Origin: Halopseudomonas sabulinigri
Lineage (GTDB): Bacteria > Pseudomonadota > Gammaproteobacteria > Pseudomonadales > Pseudomonadaceae
NCBI RefSeq assembly: GCF_900105255.1
Contig: NZ_LT629763.1
Coordinates: 2,542,001-2,606,000 of the forward strand
DNA: 64,000 bases
Reading direction: 5' to 3'
In this document: positions 15,918 to 23,675 of the stretch, piece after piece
Layout: every line of letters starts with the position of its first letter
How positions within the stretch are numbered: the stretch's first letter is position 1
Made by a program: the position numbers and the translations under genes
The notes under the pieces: model-generated
Seen by the model: the letters and a program-made list of their open reading frames with translations, nothing else
What the model was told of the DNA's origin: nothing
Databases searched by the model: none

Positions 15918-16881
15918 AGGTCCTCCGGTACATATCCTGCAGGTGCTGTTCGACCGTGGTGGCCGGGTACTTGGGCGACTCACCCGCCGCCAGACAAACC
16001 GGCAGGCAGCGCACCTCGTGTTCGGGAGCGCCACTGTAGAAGAAGGGCACCGAATAGCGCTCGGCGCCAGAGGTGTTCACCACCCGGTGCAGGGTGGAGC
16101 GGTAGCGGTCGTTGGTCCAGCGCGCGATCATGTCGCCCAGATTGACCACAAAGGTACCGGGGATCGGCGGCGCATCCATCCAGCGTTCACCCTTGGCATC
16201 CCACACTTGCAGGCCGGGCTTGTCATCCAGCAGCAATATGGTGATGCCGCCAAAGTCGGTATGCGCGCCGCAGCCCTTTTCACCGGGCAGGGGTTTGGCC
16301 GGTTGCGGCGGGTAGTGCAGCAAGCGCAGGGTGCACAACGGCTCATGGCAGAAATCGGCGAAGAAGTCTTCCGGCAGCTGCAACGACAGCGCCAGCCCGG
16401 CCATGATCCGCTCACTCAGCGTCAGCATGGCGTCGTAGTAACCCTGCATCGCCGGGCGGAACGCAGGCAGCTCGACCGGCCACTGATTCGGCCCTTGATT
16501 GAAGCGCCCGGCCAGCACCCGCGGGTGATCCTCGGCCAGTTCTTCACCGATATAGAAGCCCTCCTTCAGGTCCGGCGGCATACCCGGCTCCAGCGTTTGC
16601 CCGCCGAGCTTTTCATAGCCGCGGTTGGCCTTGGATTGCGCCTTGTCGGTCTGCAGCTTGGTCGCCATGGGCTGGGCAAAGAAGGCCTGCGATTGCACAA
16701 TAACACGCTGAATCAGCGCCGGATCAATGCCATGGCCGCTGATATAGAAAAACCCGGTGTGCTCGCAGGCCTCGCGCAGGGCGCGACCTACTGCCGCCTT
16801 GGCCTCGGCCGAAGCGGCGAACAGCGCGCTCAGGTCGATGATCGGCAGGCCGTGTGCCGGGGATGATTGCTGTGCCGCCAT
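15910..16881 (-). CDS. 2OG-Fe(II) oxygenase, isopenicillin N synthase-like (copy 3)
   Basis: 323 residues from the ATG that begins MAAQQSSPAHG; upstream in-frame codons lie in the regulatory region. Iron ligands are His207/Asp209 (GAHTDFGGITILL) and His265 (STLHRV), with Arg275-x-Ser277 (RYSVPFF). GFFYISGHGID at 43-53 marks the N-terminal domain. It is divergent from the WrbA-like gene across a region with a RutR-like box, and overlaps the downstream hydrolase. It shares the family with the copies at 4914 and 13155 but has its own insertions (LEPGMPPDLKEGF region). The three may act on different oxidation steps or bases. Confidence 0.85.
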   Translation of the reverse strand: MAAQQSSPAHGLPIIDLSALFAASAEAKAAVGRALREACEHTGFFYISGHGIDPALIQRVIVQSQAFFAQPMATKLQTDKAQSKANRGYEKLGGQTLEPGMPPDLKEGFYIGEELAEDHPRVLAGRFNQGPNQWPVELPAFRPAMQGYYDAMLTLSERIMAGLALSLQLPEDFFADFCHEPLCTLRLLHYPPQPAKPLPGEKGCGAHTDFGGITILLLDDKPGLQVWDAKGERWMDAPPIPGTFVVNLGDMIARWTNDRYRSTLHRVVNTSGAERYSVPFFYSGAPEHEVRCLPVCLAAGESPKYPATTVEQHLQDMYRRTYV

Positions 16882-16932
16882 GGTTGCCTGGTCTCCTCTC
16901 TGGTGAGTGCAGGTTGCCCTGCTCATTTTTAC

Positions 16933-16946
16933 TGTCCAGCTGGTCA
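16933..16946. promoter_or_regulatory. RutR-like box between divergent oxygenase and flavoprotein genes
   Basis: TGTCCA-GC-TGGTCA followed by GG, one mismatch to the RutR dyad. It lies 52 bases upstream of one start codon and 89 bases upstream of the other, so it could control both directions. No convincing sigma-54 element was found here. Confidence 0.6.
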
Positions 16947-17034
16947 GGTATTCATATTGCATGCCAATGCGCAGCGGCGTGCCGAATTCCTTTACCGGCG
17001 CACCAATCCACCATCAATTACCCGAGGAGCATTC

Positions 17035-17691
17035 ATGAAACCGTCGCGCATCTGCATCGTTGTCGACTCCCGTTATGGCAGCACATTGGCACTGGCCAAG
17101 GCCATCGCTGAAGGCGCCGCCGCTGAGCAGGCAGAGGTACGCCTGTGCCGTGTGGCGCTCAGCGAGCCGGAATTCAGCGTGGATACCGAACGTGCCGATT
17201 TCATCGCCGCGCAGACCGAATACCGCAGCCTGCCGCAGGCCAACGCGGCCGATCTTGAGTGGGCCACGGGCATCATCTGGGGCTCGCCCACGCGCTACGG
17301 CCTGATGAGCACGCCACTGCGCGCCTTTATCGACGAGGTTGCGCCGCTGTGGCGCCAGGGCGCGCTGATCGGCAAGGTAGGCGCAGCCTTCACCTCTACT
17401 GGGGGCATGCACTCGGGCAACGAAATGACCCTGCTCAATCTGCTGCTGCCGTTTTTGCAGCACGGCATGGTACTCGCGGGCGTACCGCACAGCGTGCCGG
17501 AACTGGTACACACCCGCAGCGGCGGCTCGCCCTACGGCGCCTCTGCCGTGACCGGCTTTGACGGCAGCCTGGGAGTAGATGCCGGTGAGCTGGCGATCGG
17601 CCGTGCGCTCGGTGCCAGGGTGGCGAGGCTGGCCGCACAGATCATCCCGGAACCGTCCTCGGTTGACCTGGCCGCGGGTCAGGCGCACTGA
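17035..17691 (+). CDS. WrbA-like flavodoxin / NAD(P)H:quinone oxidoreductase
   Basis: 218 residues, with the start at the ATG preceded by GAGGAGC. It has the flavodoxin-fold FMN-binding loop SRYGSTLALAKAIAEGA near residue 12, the WGSPTRYGLMSTPLRAFID segment and the FTSTGGMHSGNE loop typical of WrbA. It reduces quinones, or flavin for partner enzymes, in the cytoplasm. It sits between the divergent oxygenase and the ABC importer and faces a shared RutR-like box, so it may supply reduced flavin or protect against reactive intermediates of the pathway (inference). The role in the regulon is unproven. Confidence 0.83.
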   Translation: MKPSRICIVVDSRYGSTLALAKAIAEGAAAEQAEVRLCRVALSEPEFSVDTERADFIAAQTEYRSLPQANAADLEWATGIIWGSPTRYGLMSTPLRAFIDEVAPLWRQGALIGKVGAAFTSTGGMHSGNEMTLLNLLLPFLQHGMVLAGVPHSVPELVHTRSGGSPYGASAVTGFDGSLGVDAGELAIGRALGARVARLAAQIIPEPSSVDLAAGQAH

Positions 17692-17767
17692 CGGTGCTCC
17701 GTTCACGCATGCGACGACGGTGATCATTTTTTGCGCACTGACGGTGCAGCCATCGTGATCACTGTCG
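17683..17767 (+). promoter_or_regulatory. Upstream activating region: two exact 15-bp NtrC-like repeats
   Basis: GCGCACTGACGGTGC occurs twice, at 17683-17697 and 17733-17747. The right half matches the NtrC half-site GGTGC. They are centred about 169 and 119 bases before the predicted start from the sigma-54 promoter at 17833. The first copy overlaps the stop codon of the flavoprotein gene. An inverted repeat CGACGGTGATCA / TGATCACTGTCG flanks the second copy. Confidence 0.55.
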
Positions 17768-17788
17768 CAATCCAGTGCATAAATTTAC

Positions 17789-17802
17789 TGACCAATTGAT
17801 CA
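17789..17802 (+). promoter_or_regulatory. RutR-like box
   Basis: TGACCA-AT-TGATCA followed by GG: one mismatch to TGACCA-N2-TGGTCA, and the best left half in the window. It lies between the NtrC-like sites and the sigma-54 promoter. A weaker half-site (TGAATA-AA-TGGTCA) covers the predicted transcription start at 17862-17875. Confidence 0.6.
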
Positions 17803-17832
17803 GGAAATACAAAACAAGCGCTTTCAGCCATG

Positions 17833-17848
17833 TGGCACGCTGCTTGCT
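17833..17848 (+). promoter_or_regulatory. Sigma-54 (-24/-12) promoter
   Basis: TGGCACG-CTGC-TTGCT is an exact match to the consensus TGGCACG-N4-TTGCW. It drives the binding protein, ATPase, permease and exporter genes. Confidence 0.82.
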
Positions 17849-17902
17849 CTCCAGAAAATATTGAATAAATGGTCAGCTAATAAAATCCACTGGAGTATGA
17901 AT

Positions 17903-18925
17903 ATGCGCGACACACGTAAGCCCCTGATCTCCTCCGCCAAACGCAGCCTGTCACTGCTGGCCGGTTCGCTGGCGGTGGCCGGCAGTCTTTCATCACCTGC
18001 CATGGCAGCCGATCTGGACGAAGTGGTGTTTGGTACCAACTGGTTCGCCCAGGCCGAGCATGGCGGTTTCTATCAGGCCAAGGCCACCGGGATTTATGAA
18101 AAGTACGGTCTGGATGTCTCCATCGAAATGGGCGGCCCGCAGGTCAATGGCATGCAGTTGCTGGTGGCCGGCAAGCGCGACTTTTCCATGGGCTACCCGA
18201 TCGGCAACATCAAGGCGGTGGAAGAGGGTCTGCCGGTAAAAACCGTGGCCGCGGCCTTTCAGGGTGACCCCCAGGCGCTGATCGCCCACCCCAACATCAC
18301 CTCGCTGGAGCAGATCAAGGAAGAGGGCCTGCCGGTGTACATCGCCGCCTTCGCCAACACCACCTTCTGGCCCTGGCTGAAGTCCAAGTATGGCTACACC
18401 GATGACATGATTCGCCCCTATACCTTCAGCGTGGCGCCCTTCTTGGCTGACGACAGCATCGTGCAGCAGGGCTACCTCTCGTCCGAGCCCTTTGCGATGG
18501 AAAAAGCCGGTGTGAAGCCGTCTGTCTTCCTGCTCGCCGACTACGGCTACCCGGCCTACGCCACCACCATCGAAACCACCGACAAGATGATCGAGGAAAA
18601 TCCTGATCTGGTGCGCCGCTTTGTACAGGCCAGCATGGAAGGCTGGGCGAGCTACTTCAACGACCCGGCACCGGGCAACGAGCTGATTCAGGAAGCCAAC
18701 CCGGAAATGACCGATGAGCAGATCGCCTACGGCATCGAGAAGATGAAGGAATACGGTCTGGTCACCGGCGGCGACGCAACCAGCGGCGGCATTGGCGTGA
18801 TGACCGATGCGCGCTGGGCCAAGATCCGCGAGTTCATGCTGACTGCCGGTCTGGTGGACAAGGACCTGGACATCAACGACGTCTACAGCCTCGACTTCCT
18901 GCCCAAGGAGCCGGTGCTGCCCTGA
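17903..18925 (+). CDS. NMT1/ThiY-like periplasmic binding protein of an ABC importer
   Basis: 340 residues. The second of two close ATGs is preferred because GGAG lies 7 bases before it. A long signal peptide ends near AMA-ADLDE (about residue 33). The mature protein begins VVFGTNWFAQAEHGGFYQAKATG, the NMT1/THI5-like fold, and carries MGGPQVNGMQLLVAGKRDF. It is followed by its ATPase and permease in one operon. Related proteins bind pyrimidine or thiamine-precursor-like rings, so a nucleobase-type ligand is likely given the neighbouring deaminases and RutR-like box. The ligand itself is inferred. Confidence 0.85.
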   Translation: MRDTRKPLISSAKRSLSLLAGSLAVAGSLSSPAMAADLDEVVFGTNWFAQAEHGGFYQAKATGIYEKYGLDVSIEMGGPQVNGMQLLVAGKRDFSMGYPIGNIKAVEEGLPVKTVAAAFQGDPQALIAHPNITSLEQIKEEGLPVYIAAFANTTFWPWLKSKYGYTDDMIRPYTFSVAPFLADDSIVQQGYLSSEPFAMEKAGVKPSVFLLADYGYPAYATTIETTDKMIEENPDLVRRFVQASMEGWASYFNDPAPGNELIQEANPEMTDEQIAYGIEKMKEYGLVTGGDATSGGIGVMTDARWAKIREFMLTAGLVDKDLDINDVYSLDFLPKEPVLP

Positions 18926-18992
18926 ACGGCAGCAACCTGACCCTTTCCAGATAACGGTGGCCTGCCCGGCAGGCCGCCCACGGGAGCACAAG

Positions 18993-19880
18993 ATGACCTC
19001 TTCCAGAGTCACCCCCCTGAAACCCAGCAATCCGGTGCCCGCCGATGAGCCAAGCGCCAAGGCCGGCAGCAGCAACGGTCGCCCGGTGCTGCAGGTGGAA
19101 GGCGTGAACAAGATCTACGCCAACGGCACGGTCGCGCTCAAGGGCGCGGATCTGACCGTACGCCAGGGCGAATTCGTCAGCCTGCTGGGGCCCTCCGGCT
19201 GCGGCAAGAGTACCCTGCTGCGCATCATGGCCGGACTGGGCGATGTGACCACCGGCAGCGTCAAGTTCTGGGAACAGGACTACGACGTCGTCGGCGACAA
19301 GGGCCGCAAGCTGGCCTTCGTGTTTCAGAACGCCACCCTGATGCCTTGGGCACGGGTACGCAAGAATGTGCGCCTGCCGCTGGATCTGGAGCACCAGAGC
19401 GGCCCGGCGACCGAGCAGAAGATCGACCAGGCGCTGGAGATGGTCGGCCTCAAGGGTTTCGACAACGCCTTCCCGCGCGAGCTGTCCGGCGGTATGCAGA
19501 TGCGTGCCTCGATTGCCCGCGCCATGGTCACCGAGCCAAACCTGTTGCTGATGGATGAACCCTTCGGCGCGCTGGACGAGATGACCCGCAACAAACTCAA
19601 CGATGACGTGCTCAAACTGTGGCAGAAAAACGGCTGGACCATCGTCTTCGTCACCCACAGCGTTTATGAGGCGGTGTATCTATCAAGCCGCGTGGTGGTG
19701 ATGGCGGCGCGCCCCGGGCGCATCGTCGACGACATCAAGATCGACCAACCCTTCCCGCGCAATGCCGATTTCCGCGTCTCTACCGAGTTTGCCGGTTATT
19801 GCCGTCAGGTCTCACAGGCACTGGAGCGCGCCAGCGCCATGGGCGCAAGCACGGGTGCAACGCAGGAGAAATCGGCATGA
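18993..19880 (+). CDS. ABC importer ATPase (SsuB/ThiZ-like)
   Basis: 295 residues with a low-complexity N-terminal extension of about 30 residues. Walker A GPSGCGKST is at about 66-74, followed by a Q-loop (VFQNATLMPW), the ABC signature LSGGMQ, Walker B LLLMDEPFGALDE and the switch histidine (FVTHS). It powers the permease encoded next, whose ATG overlaps this stop in an ATGA arrangement. The subfamily serves taurine, sulfonate, nitrate and pyrimidine-precursor importers. Its partner binding protein is directly upstream. Confidence 0.9.
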   Translation: MTSSRVTPLKPSNPVPADEPSAKAGSSNGRPVLQVEGVNKIYANGTVALKGADLTVRQGEFVSLLGPSGCGKSTLLRIMAGLGDVTTGSVKFWEQDYDVVGDKGRKLAFVFQNATLMPWARVRKNVRLPLDLEHQSGPATEQKIDQALEMVGLKGFDNAFPRELSGGMQMRASIARAMVTEPNLLLMDEPFGALDEMTRNKLNDDVLKLWQKNGWTIVFVTHSVYEAVYLSSRVVVMAARPGRIVDDIKIDQPFPRNADFRVSTEFAGYCRQVSQALERASAMGASTGATQEKSA

Positions 19881-20680
19881 AAGCGCCGCTGATTCAGAAC
19901 GAAAACTTCGTCAAGATCGCCGCGCCGCTGGTGGTGGGCGTGTTCTTTCTGCTGTTCTGGCAGATCGCCGTGGTGGCCTTTGAAATGCCCAAGTACATAC
20001 TGCCGGGGCCAATCGAGATCATGAAATCGCTGGTCACCGACTGGGCCACCCTGCTCAACGCGCTGATGATGACGCTGAAGATCACCCTGCTGGCCTTCGT
20101 GATTGCCGTGGTGCTGGGCGTCGCCGCCTCCCTGCTGTTTATCCAGAGCAAGTGGATCGAGCTGAGTCTGTTCCCCTACGCGGTACTGCTGCAGGTGACG
20201 CCGGTGGTGGCTATTGCCCCGCTGATTATCATCTGGGTCGATGACACCACCTGGGCGCTGACCGTGTGTGCGGTGATCATTGCCATCTTCCCGATCATTT
20301 CCAACACCACCCTGGGCCTGCGCAGCGTTGATCCCAACCTGCTCAGCATGTTCCGCATGTACCGCACCAGCCGCTGGCAGGAGCTGACCCGGCTGCGCAT
20401 CCCCGGCGCGTTGCCGTACTTCTTTGGCGGGCTGCGGATCAGCTGCGGTCTGGCACTGATTGGCGCCGTGGTAGCGGAATTTGTCGCCGGCACCGGCGGC
20501 GCCAAGGCCGGCCTCGCCTACCTGATTCTGCAATCGGGCTACAACCTGCAGATTCCGCGCATGTTTGCCGCGCTGGTACTGATTACCCTGACCGGTATTG
20601 CGCTGTTCGCGCTGATGGTCTGGCTGTCTGACCGCGCCCTGCGCAACTGGCACGAGAGCGCGCTGGAAGTGGAACATTGA
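19877..20680 (+). CDS. ABC importer permease (SsuC/ThiX-like)
   Basis: 267 residues with about six membrane helices. The cytoplasmic EAA-type coupling loop (MYRTSRWQELTRLRIPGALPYFFGG region) is intact. Translation is coupled to the ATPase by a 4-base ATGA overlap and to the exporter that follows by a similar overlap. It forms the inner-membrane channel of the importer served by the binding protein at 17903, and perhaps also the orphan one at 14103. Confidence 0.9.
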   Translation: MKAPLIQNENFVKIAAPLVVGVFFLLFWQIAVVAFEMPKYILPGPIEIMKSLVTDWATLLNALMMTLKITLLAFVIAVVLGVAASLLFIQSKWIELSLFPYAVLLQVTPVVAIAPLIIIWVDDTTWALTVCAVIIAIFPIISNTTLGLRSVDPNLLSMFRMYRTSRWQELTRLRIPGALPYFFGGLRISCGLALIGAVVAEFVAGTGGAKAGLAYLILQSGYNLQIPRMFAALVLITLTGIALFALMVWLSDRALRNWHESALEVEH

Positions 20681-21627
20681 GCCGCATCAACCCAGCCACG
20701 CAGCGCTATTCCTTTGGCCTGGGTTACCTGCTGCTGGGCTTTACGGCACTGGCCTGGGGGTTGAACTTCCCGATCCTCAAGCTGGGGCTGGAAAACAGCC
20801 CACCGCTGCTGTTCACCGCCATGCGCATGGCGCTGGGCGCGATCACCATGTTCAGCATCGCCGCAGCCATGGGCATTCTGCGCCTGCCGCCGCGCGCCGA
20901 TTGGCCGGTGCTGTTCTCGGTCGGTGTATTGCAGAACATGGCGTTCATCTCTTTGGTGACCCTGGGGCTGCAGTTTCTGCCCGCCGGACGGGCGGCGATC
21001 CTCGCCTATACCACGCCGATCTGGGTGGTGCCGGCGGCGGCGCTGTTCCTGGGGGAGCGCTTTACCGCACCACGCGCATTGGGCGTGGGCCTGGGGCTGG
21101 CGGGTCTGCTGACGGTATTCAACCCGCTGTCGCTGGGTTGGGATGATCCCAAGGTGTTCATTGGCGGCGGCCTTATCATGCTCGCCACCCTGGTCTGGAC
21201 GGTGGGGTTGATCCACGTGCGCAAGCACCACTGGCAGGGCGACGTGCTGTCGCTGATCCCCTGGCAGGTGCTGGTGTCGGTGGTGGTACTCACGCCCTTC
21301 GCGCTCTTCTTTGAGGACCCGCGCGCAATTATCTGGGAGCCGGCGTTCGCCTGGCAGCTGGTTTTCAGCGGTGCGGTGGCCTCCGGCCTTTGTGTCGCGG
21401 CGCAGGTAGCGGCGATCCGCTCGCTGCCGGCAGTGAGCCTCTCGGTCAGCTCGGCGGCAGTGCCGGCGGTAGGGCTGCTCACCTCCAGTCTGTTTCTGCA
21501 CGAACAGGCTACCCATACCGACCTGGTGGGCTTTGCGCTGATAGCCGGGGGCATTCTGGTAGTCGGCCTGGGCGATCGGCGACAGGCGCTGCGCACGCGG
21601 CGCGAGGCCGAAACCACCGGCAGCTGA
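20677..21627 (+). CDS. DMT-superfamily (EamA) transporter
   Basis: 316 residues starting at a TTG that overlaps the permease stop (ATTGA), so it is translationally coupled. Ten hydrophobic segments are arranged as two EamA repeats, with the typical ALAWGLNFPILKLGL start and ALFLGERFTAPRALGVGLGLAG end of the first repeat. Such proteins usually export metabolites across the inner membrane. Placed at the end of an importer operon, it may expel a toxic or unused product of the imported compound. The substrate is unknown. Confidence 0.85.
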   Translation: MSRINPATQRYSFGLGYLLLGFTALAWGLNFPILKLGLENSPPLLFTAMRMALGAITMFSIAAAMGILRLPPRADWPVLFSVGVLQNMAFISLVTLGLQFLPAGRAAILAYTTPIWVVPAAALFLGERFTAPRALGVGLGLAGLLTVFNPLSLGWDDPKVFIGGGLIMLATLVWTVGLIHVRKHHWQGDVLSLIPWQVLVSVVVLTPFALFFEDPRAIIWEPAFAWQLVFSGAVASGLCVAAQVAAIRSLPAVSLSVSSAAVPAVGLLTSSLFLHEQATHTDLVGFALIAGGILVVGLGDRRQALRTRREAETTGS

Positions 21628-21635
21628 GGCGCCAG

Positions 21636-21676
21636 CCCCGTGGCTGGGCGCACTCCGGTCGCGCCCAGCCATGGGG
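21636..21676 (+). terminator. Hairpin after the importer-exporter operon
   Basis: A 16-base stem with one mismatch (CCCCGTGGCTGGGCGC / GCGCCCAGCCATGGGG) and a 9-base loop lies 9 bases after the stop codon. There is no clear T-tract. Confidence 0.6.
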
Positions 21677-21680
21677 CGGC

Positions 21681-21695
21681 GCACCAACTCTGTGC
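21681..21695 (+). promoter_or_regulatory. NtrC-like dyad
   Basis: GCACCAACTCTGTGC, nearly identical to the glnA NtrC-site pattern GCACC-N5-GGTGC (one mismatch in the right half). It is centred about 143 bases before the predicted start from the sigma-54 promoter at 21805. Confidence 0.5.
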
Positions 21696-21804
21696 ACAAT
21701 TCCTGACCCTGGCCCGCGCTGGCTACCTCTGTAGCCGCCGCGCTGCGAGCCTGAACCCGCTGATTGCAGGGTTTTGCGGCGTATTTACTGGCACCACGCC
21801 AAGC

Positions 21805-21820
21805 TGGCCCGCAATTTGCT
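21805..21820 (+). promoter_or_regulatory. Sigma-54 (-24/-12) promoter
   Basis: TGGCCCG-CAAT-TTGCT: only one base departs from the optimal -24 element and the spacing is correct. It precedes the third binding protein and its importer. Confidence 0.7.
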
Positions 21821-21836
21821 CTTCATCACTAAAACC

Positions 21837-21850
21837 TGCCCAAGTGGTCA
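21837..21850 (+). promoter_or_regulatory. RutR-like box overlapping the predicted transcription start
   Basis: TGCCCA-AG-TGGTCA followed by GG: one mismatch to the RutR dyad, with a perfect right half. It lies at about +6 relative to the sigma-54 promoter, the same geometry as at 13034. Confidence 0.6.
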
Positions 21851-21890
21851 GGATATAAAGCCAAACACTAAACCCCTGTGGAGAAAGACT

Positions 21891-22886
21891 ATGTTAAAGA
21901 AAGCATCCGGCGTTCTGGCGATGGTCATCGCCATGTCTGCCAGCGGTATGGCAGCAGCTGCCGATAAGGTTACCTACCAGCTCGACTGGTTGCCCGGTGG
22001 CGACAAGGCCCCGGTCTACGTTGGCGTACAGCAGGGCTTCTTTGCCGACGAGGGGCTGGAGGTCAGCATCGCCAGCGGCCGCGGCTCCACCGACGCTATC
22101 ACCAAGATCGCCACCGGGCAGGCCGACATCGGCAGTGCCGACATTGGCGCCCTGATGGCCGCCCGCGCGCAGGATACCGTGCCGGTCAGCGCCGTTTACA
22201 TGATCTTCAACCAGGGCCCGCACGCTTTCTTCTCGCTGTCTGACTCCGGCATCGAGAGCTTCAGCGACATCGCTGGCAAAAAGGTCGCCACCTCACCGTT
22301 CACCTCATCCAATGCTTTCCTGCCGCTGGTGCTGAAAGCCAACGATATGCCCGCTGACGCGGTCAGCCTGACCAAATCCGATCCGGGCGCCCTGGGCCCG
22401 ATGCTGGTCACCGGCAACACCGACGCCATCATCGCCTGGGTCACCAACATCGCCCTGTTCAAGCAACAGGCCGCGGCCGCCGGCAAGGACATCAACGTGA
22501 TCCGCTGGTCCGACGCCGGTCTCTCGCTGTACAGCTCCGCTGTGGTCGCCAGCGACAAGTTCCTCGGCGAGCGCCCGGACGTGGCCAAGCGCTTCATGCG
22601 TGCCTTCGACAAGTCGCTGCGCTTTACCAATGAGCACCCGGAAAAGGCCGCAGCTGACCTGCACACCATGGTGCCTGAAGTCGACGCCGCCGTTGCTACC
22701 GCACAAATCGGCGACTCCATGGAACTGGTGTTCAACGACATCAGCAAGGCCGACGGCCTGGGCAGCATGACGCCCGAGCGCATCGCCACCACCTGGAAGT
22801 GGGTCGCCGAGGCCAACGAGCTGAGCGTCGACTCGCTTGATCCGGAAACCATCGTCAACCGCGACTTCATGCCTGCTGCGGAGTAA
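21891..22886 (+). CDS. NMT1/TauA-like periplasmic binding protein
   Basis: 331 residues; the frame extends far upstream but the ATG at MLKKASGV has a GGAGAAAGACT site. The signal peptide is cleaved near AAA-ADKVT (about residue 24). The mature N-terminus YQLDWLPGGDKAPVYVGVQQ is the NMT1/THI5-like fold, less similar to the other two binding proteins than they are to each other. It is followed 3 bases later by an ATPase. It forms a second importer, again with a sigma-54 promoter and RutR-like box, so the ligand is probably another nitrogen-bearing ring compound (inferred). Confidence 0.85.
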   Translation: MLKKASGVLAMVIAMSASGMAAAADKVTYQLDWLPGGDKAPVYVGVQQGFFADEGLEVSIASGRGSTDAITKIATGQADIGSADIGALMAARAQDTVPVSAVYMIFNQGPHAFFSLSDSGIESFSDIAGKKVATSPFTSSNAFLPLVLKANDMPADAVSLTKSDPGALGPMLVTGNTDAIIAWVTNIALFKQQAAAAGKDINVIRWSDAGLSLYSSAVVASDKFLGERPDVAKRFMRAFDKSLRFTNEHPEKAAADLHTMVPEVDAAVATAQIGDSMELVFNDISKADGLGSMTPERIATTWKWVAEANELSVDSLDPETIVNRDFMPAAE

Positions 22887-22889
22887 CAC

Positions 22890-23675
22890 ATGGAGCACAC
22901 TAGCGAACGCGCCTTTGTGCGGATGGCGGGAGTGGGTCATCGCTACGACCCCACCCCCGGCAGTCCGATGGCGGTGCAGAACATCGACCTCGACATCAAC
23001 CGCCACGAGTTTGTGGCGGTGGTGGGCCCCTCCGGCTGCGGCAAGAGTACCTTGCTGCGCATGGTGTCCGGCCTGTTGGTGCCGAGCGAGGGTGAAGTCA
23101 GCGTATTCGGCAAGCAGGTCAACGGCCCCCGTGACGACGTTGGCATCGTGTTTCAAAAGCCGACCCTGCTGCCGTGGCTGAGCGTTCGCAAGAATGTGCT
23201 CTTTCCGCTCAAGCACAAGTTTGGCCGCTATGGCGCGCAGGATGAAAAGCGCGCCAACGAGTTGCTGGCCATGGCTGGGCTCGAGGCCTTTGCCGACAAG
23301 ATGCCGGACGAGTTGTCCGGCGGCATGCAACAGCGTGTGGGCATTGTCCGCGCGCTGCTGCTCAATCCCGACATTCTGCTGATGGACGAACCATTCTCCG
23401 CACTGGATGCCATGACCCGTGAACAGATCGGTTTCGATCTGCTGAAAATCTGGGACGAACAGCCCAAGACGGTGCTGTTCATCACCCACTCGATTTCCGA
23501 AGCCGTATTGCTGGCCGACCGCGTATTGGTCATGAGCAAGCGACCCGGCAGTGTGCTGGACCTGATAGAAGTAGACCTGCCGCGCCCGCGCAGCCCCGAG
23601 ACCATCAAACATCCCCGCTTCAGCGAGCTGACTGACCGCATAAGGAAACATATCTATGAGCCAGACGCCCACTGA
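22890..23675 (+). CDS. ABC importer ATPase (TauB/SsuB-like)
   Basis: 261 residues with Walker A GPSGCGKST at about 47-55, a Q-loop (VFQKPTLLPW), signature LSGGMQQRVGIV, Walker B ILLMDEPFSALD and switch histidine (FITHS). It overlaps the permease gene by 20 bases. It energises the importer using the preceding binding protein. The C-terminal tail (VDLPRPRSPE) is the usual taurine/nitrate-type end of this subfamily. Confidence 0.9.
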   Translation: MEHTSERAFVRMAGVGHRYDPTPGSPMAVQNIDLDINRHEFVAVVGPSGCGKSTLLRMVSGLLVPSEGEVSVFGKQVNGPRDDVGIVFQKPTLLPWLSVRKNVLFPLKHKFGRYGAQDEKRANELLAMAGLEAFADKMPDELSGGMQQRVGIVRALLLNPDILLMDEPFSALDAMTREQIGFDLLKIWDEQPKTVLFITHSISEAVLLADRVLVMSKRPGSVLDLIEVDLPRPRSPETIKHPRFSELTDRIRKHIYEPDAH

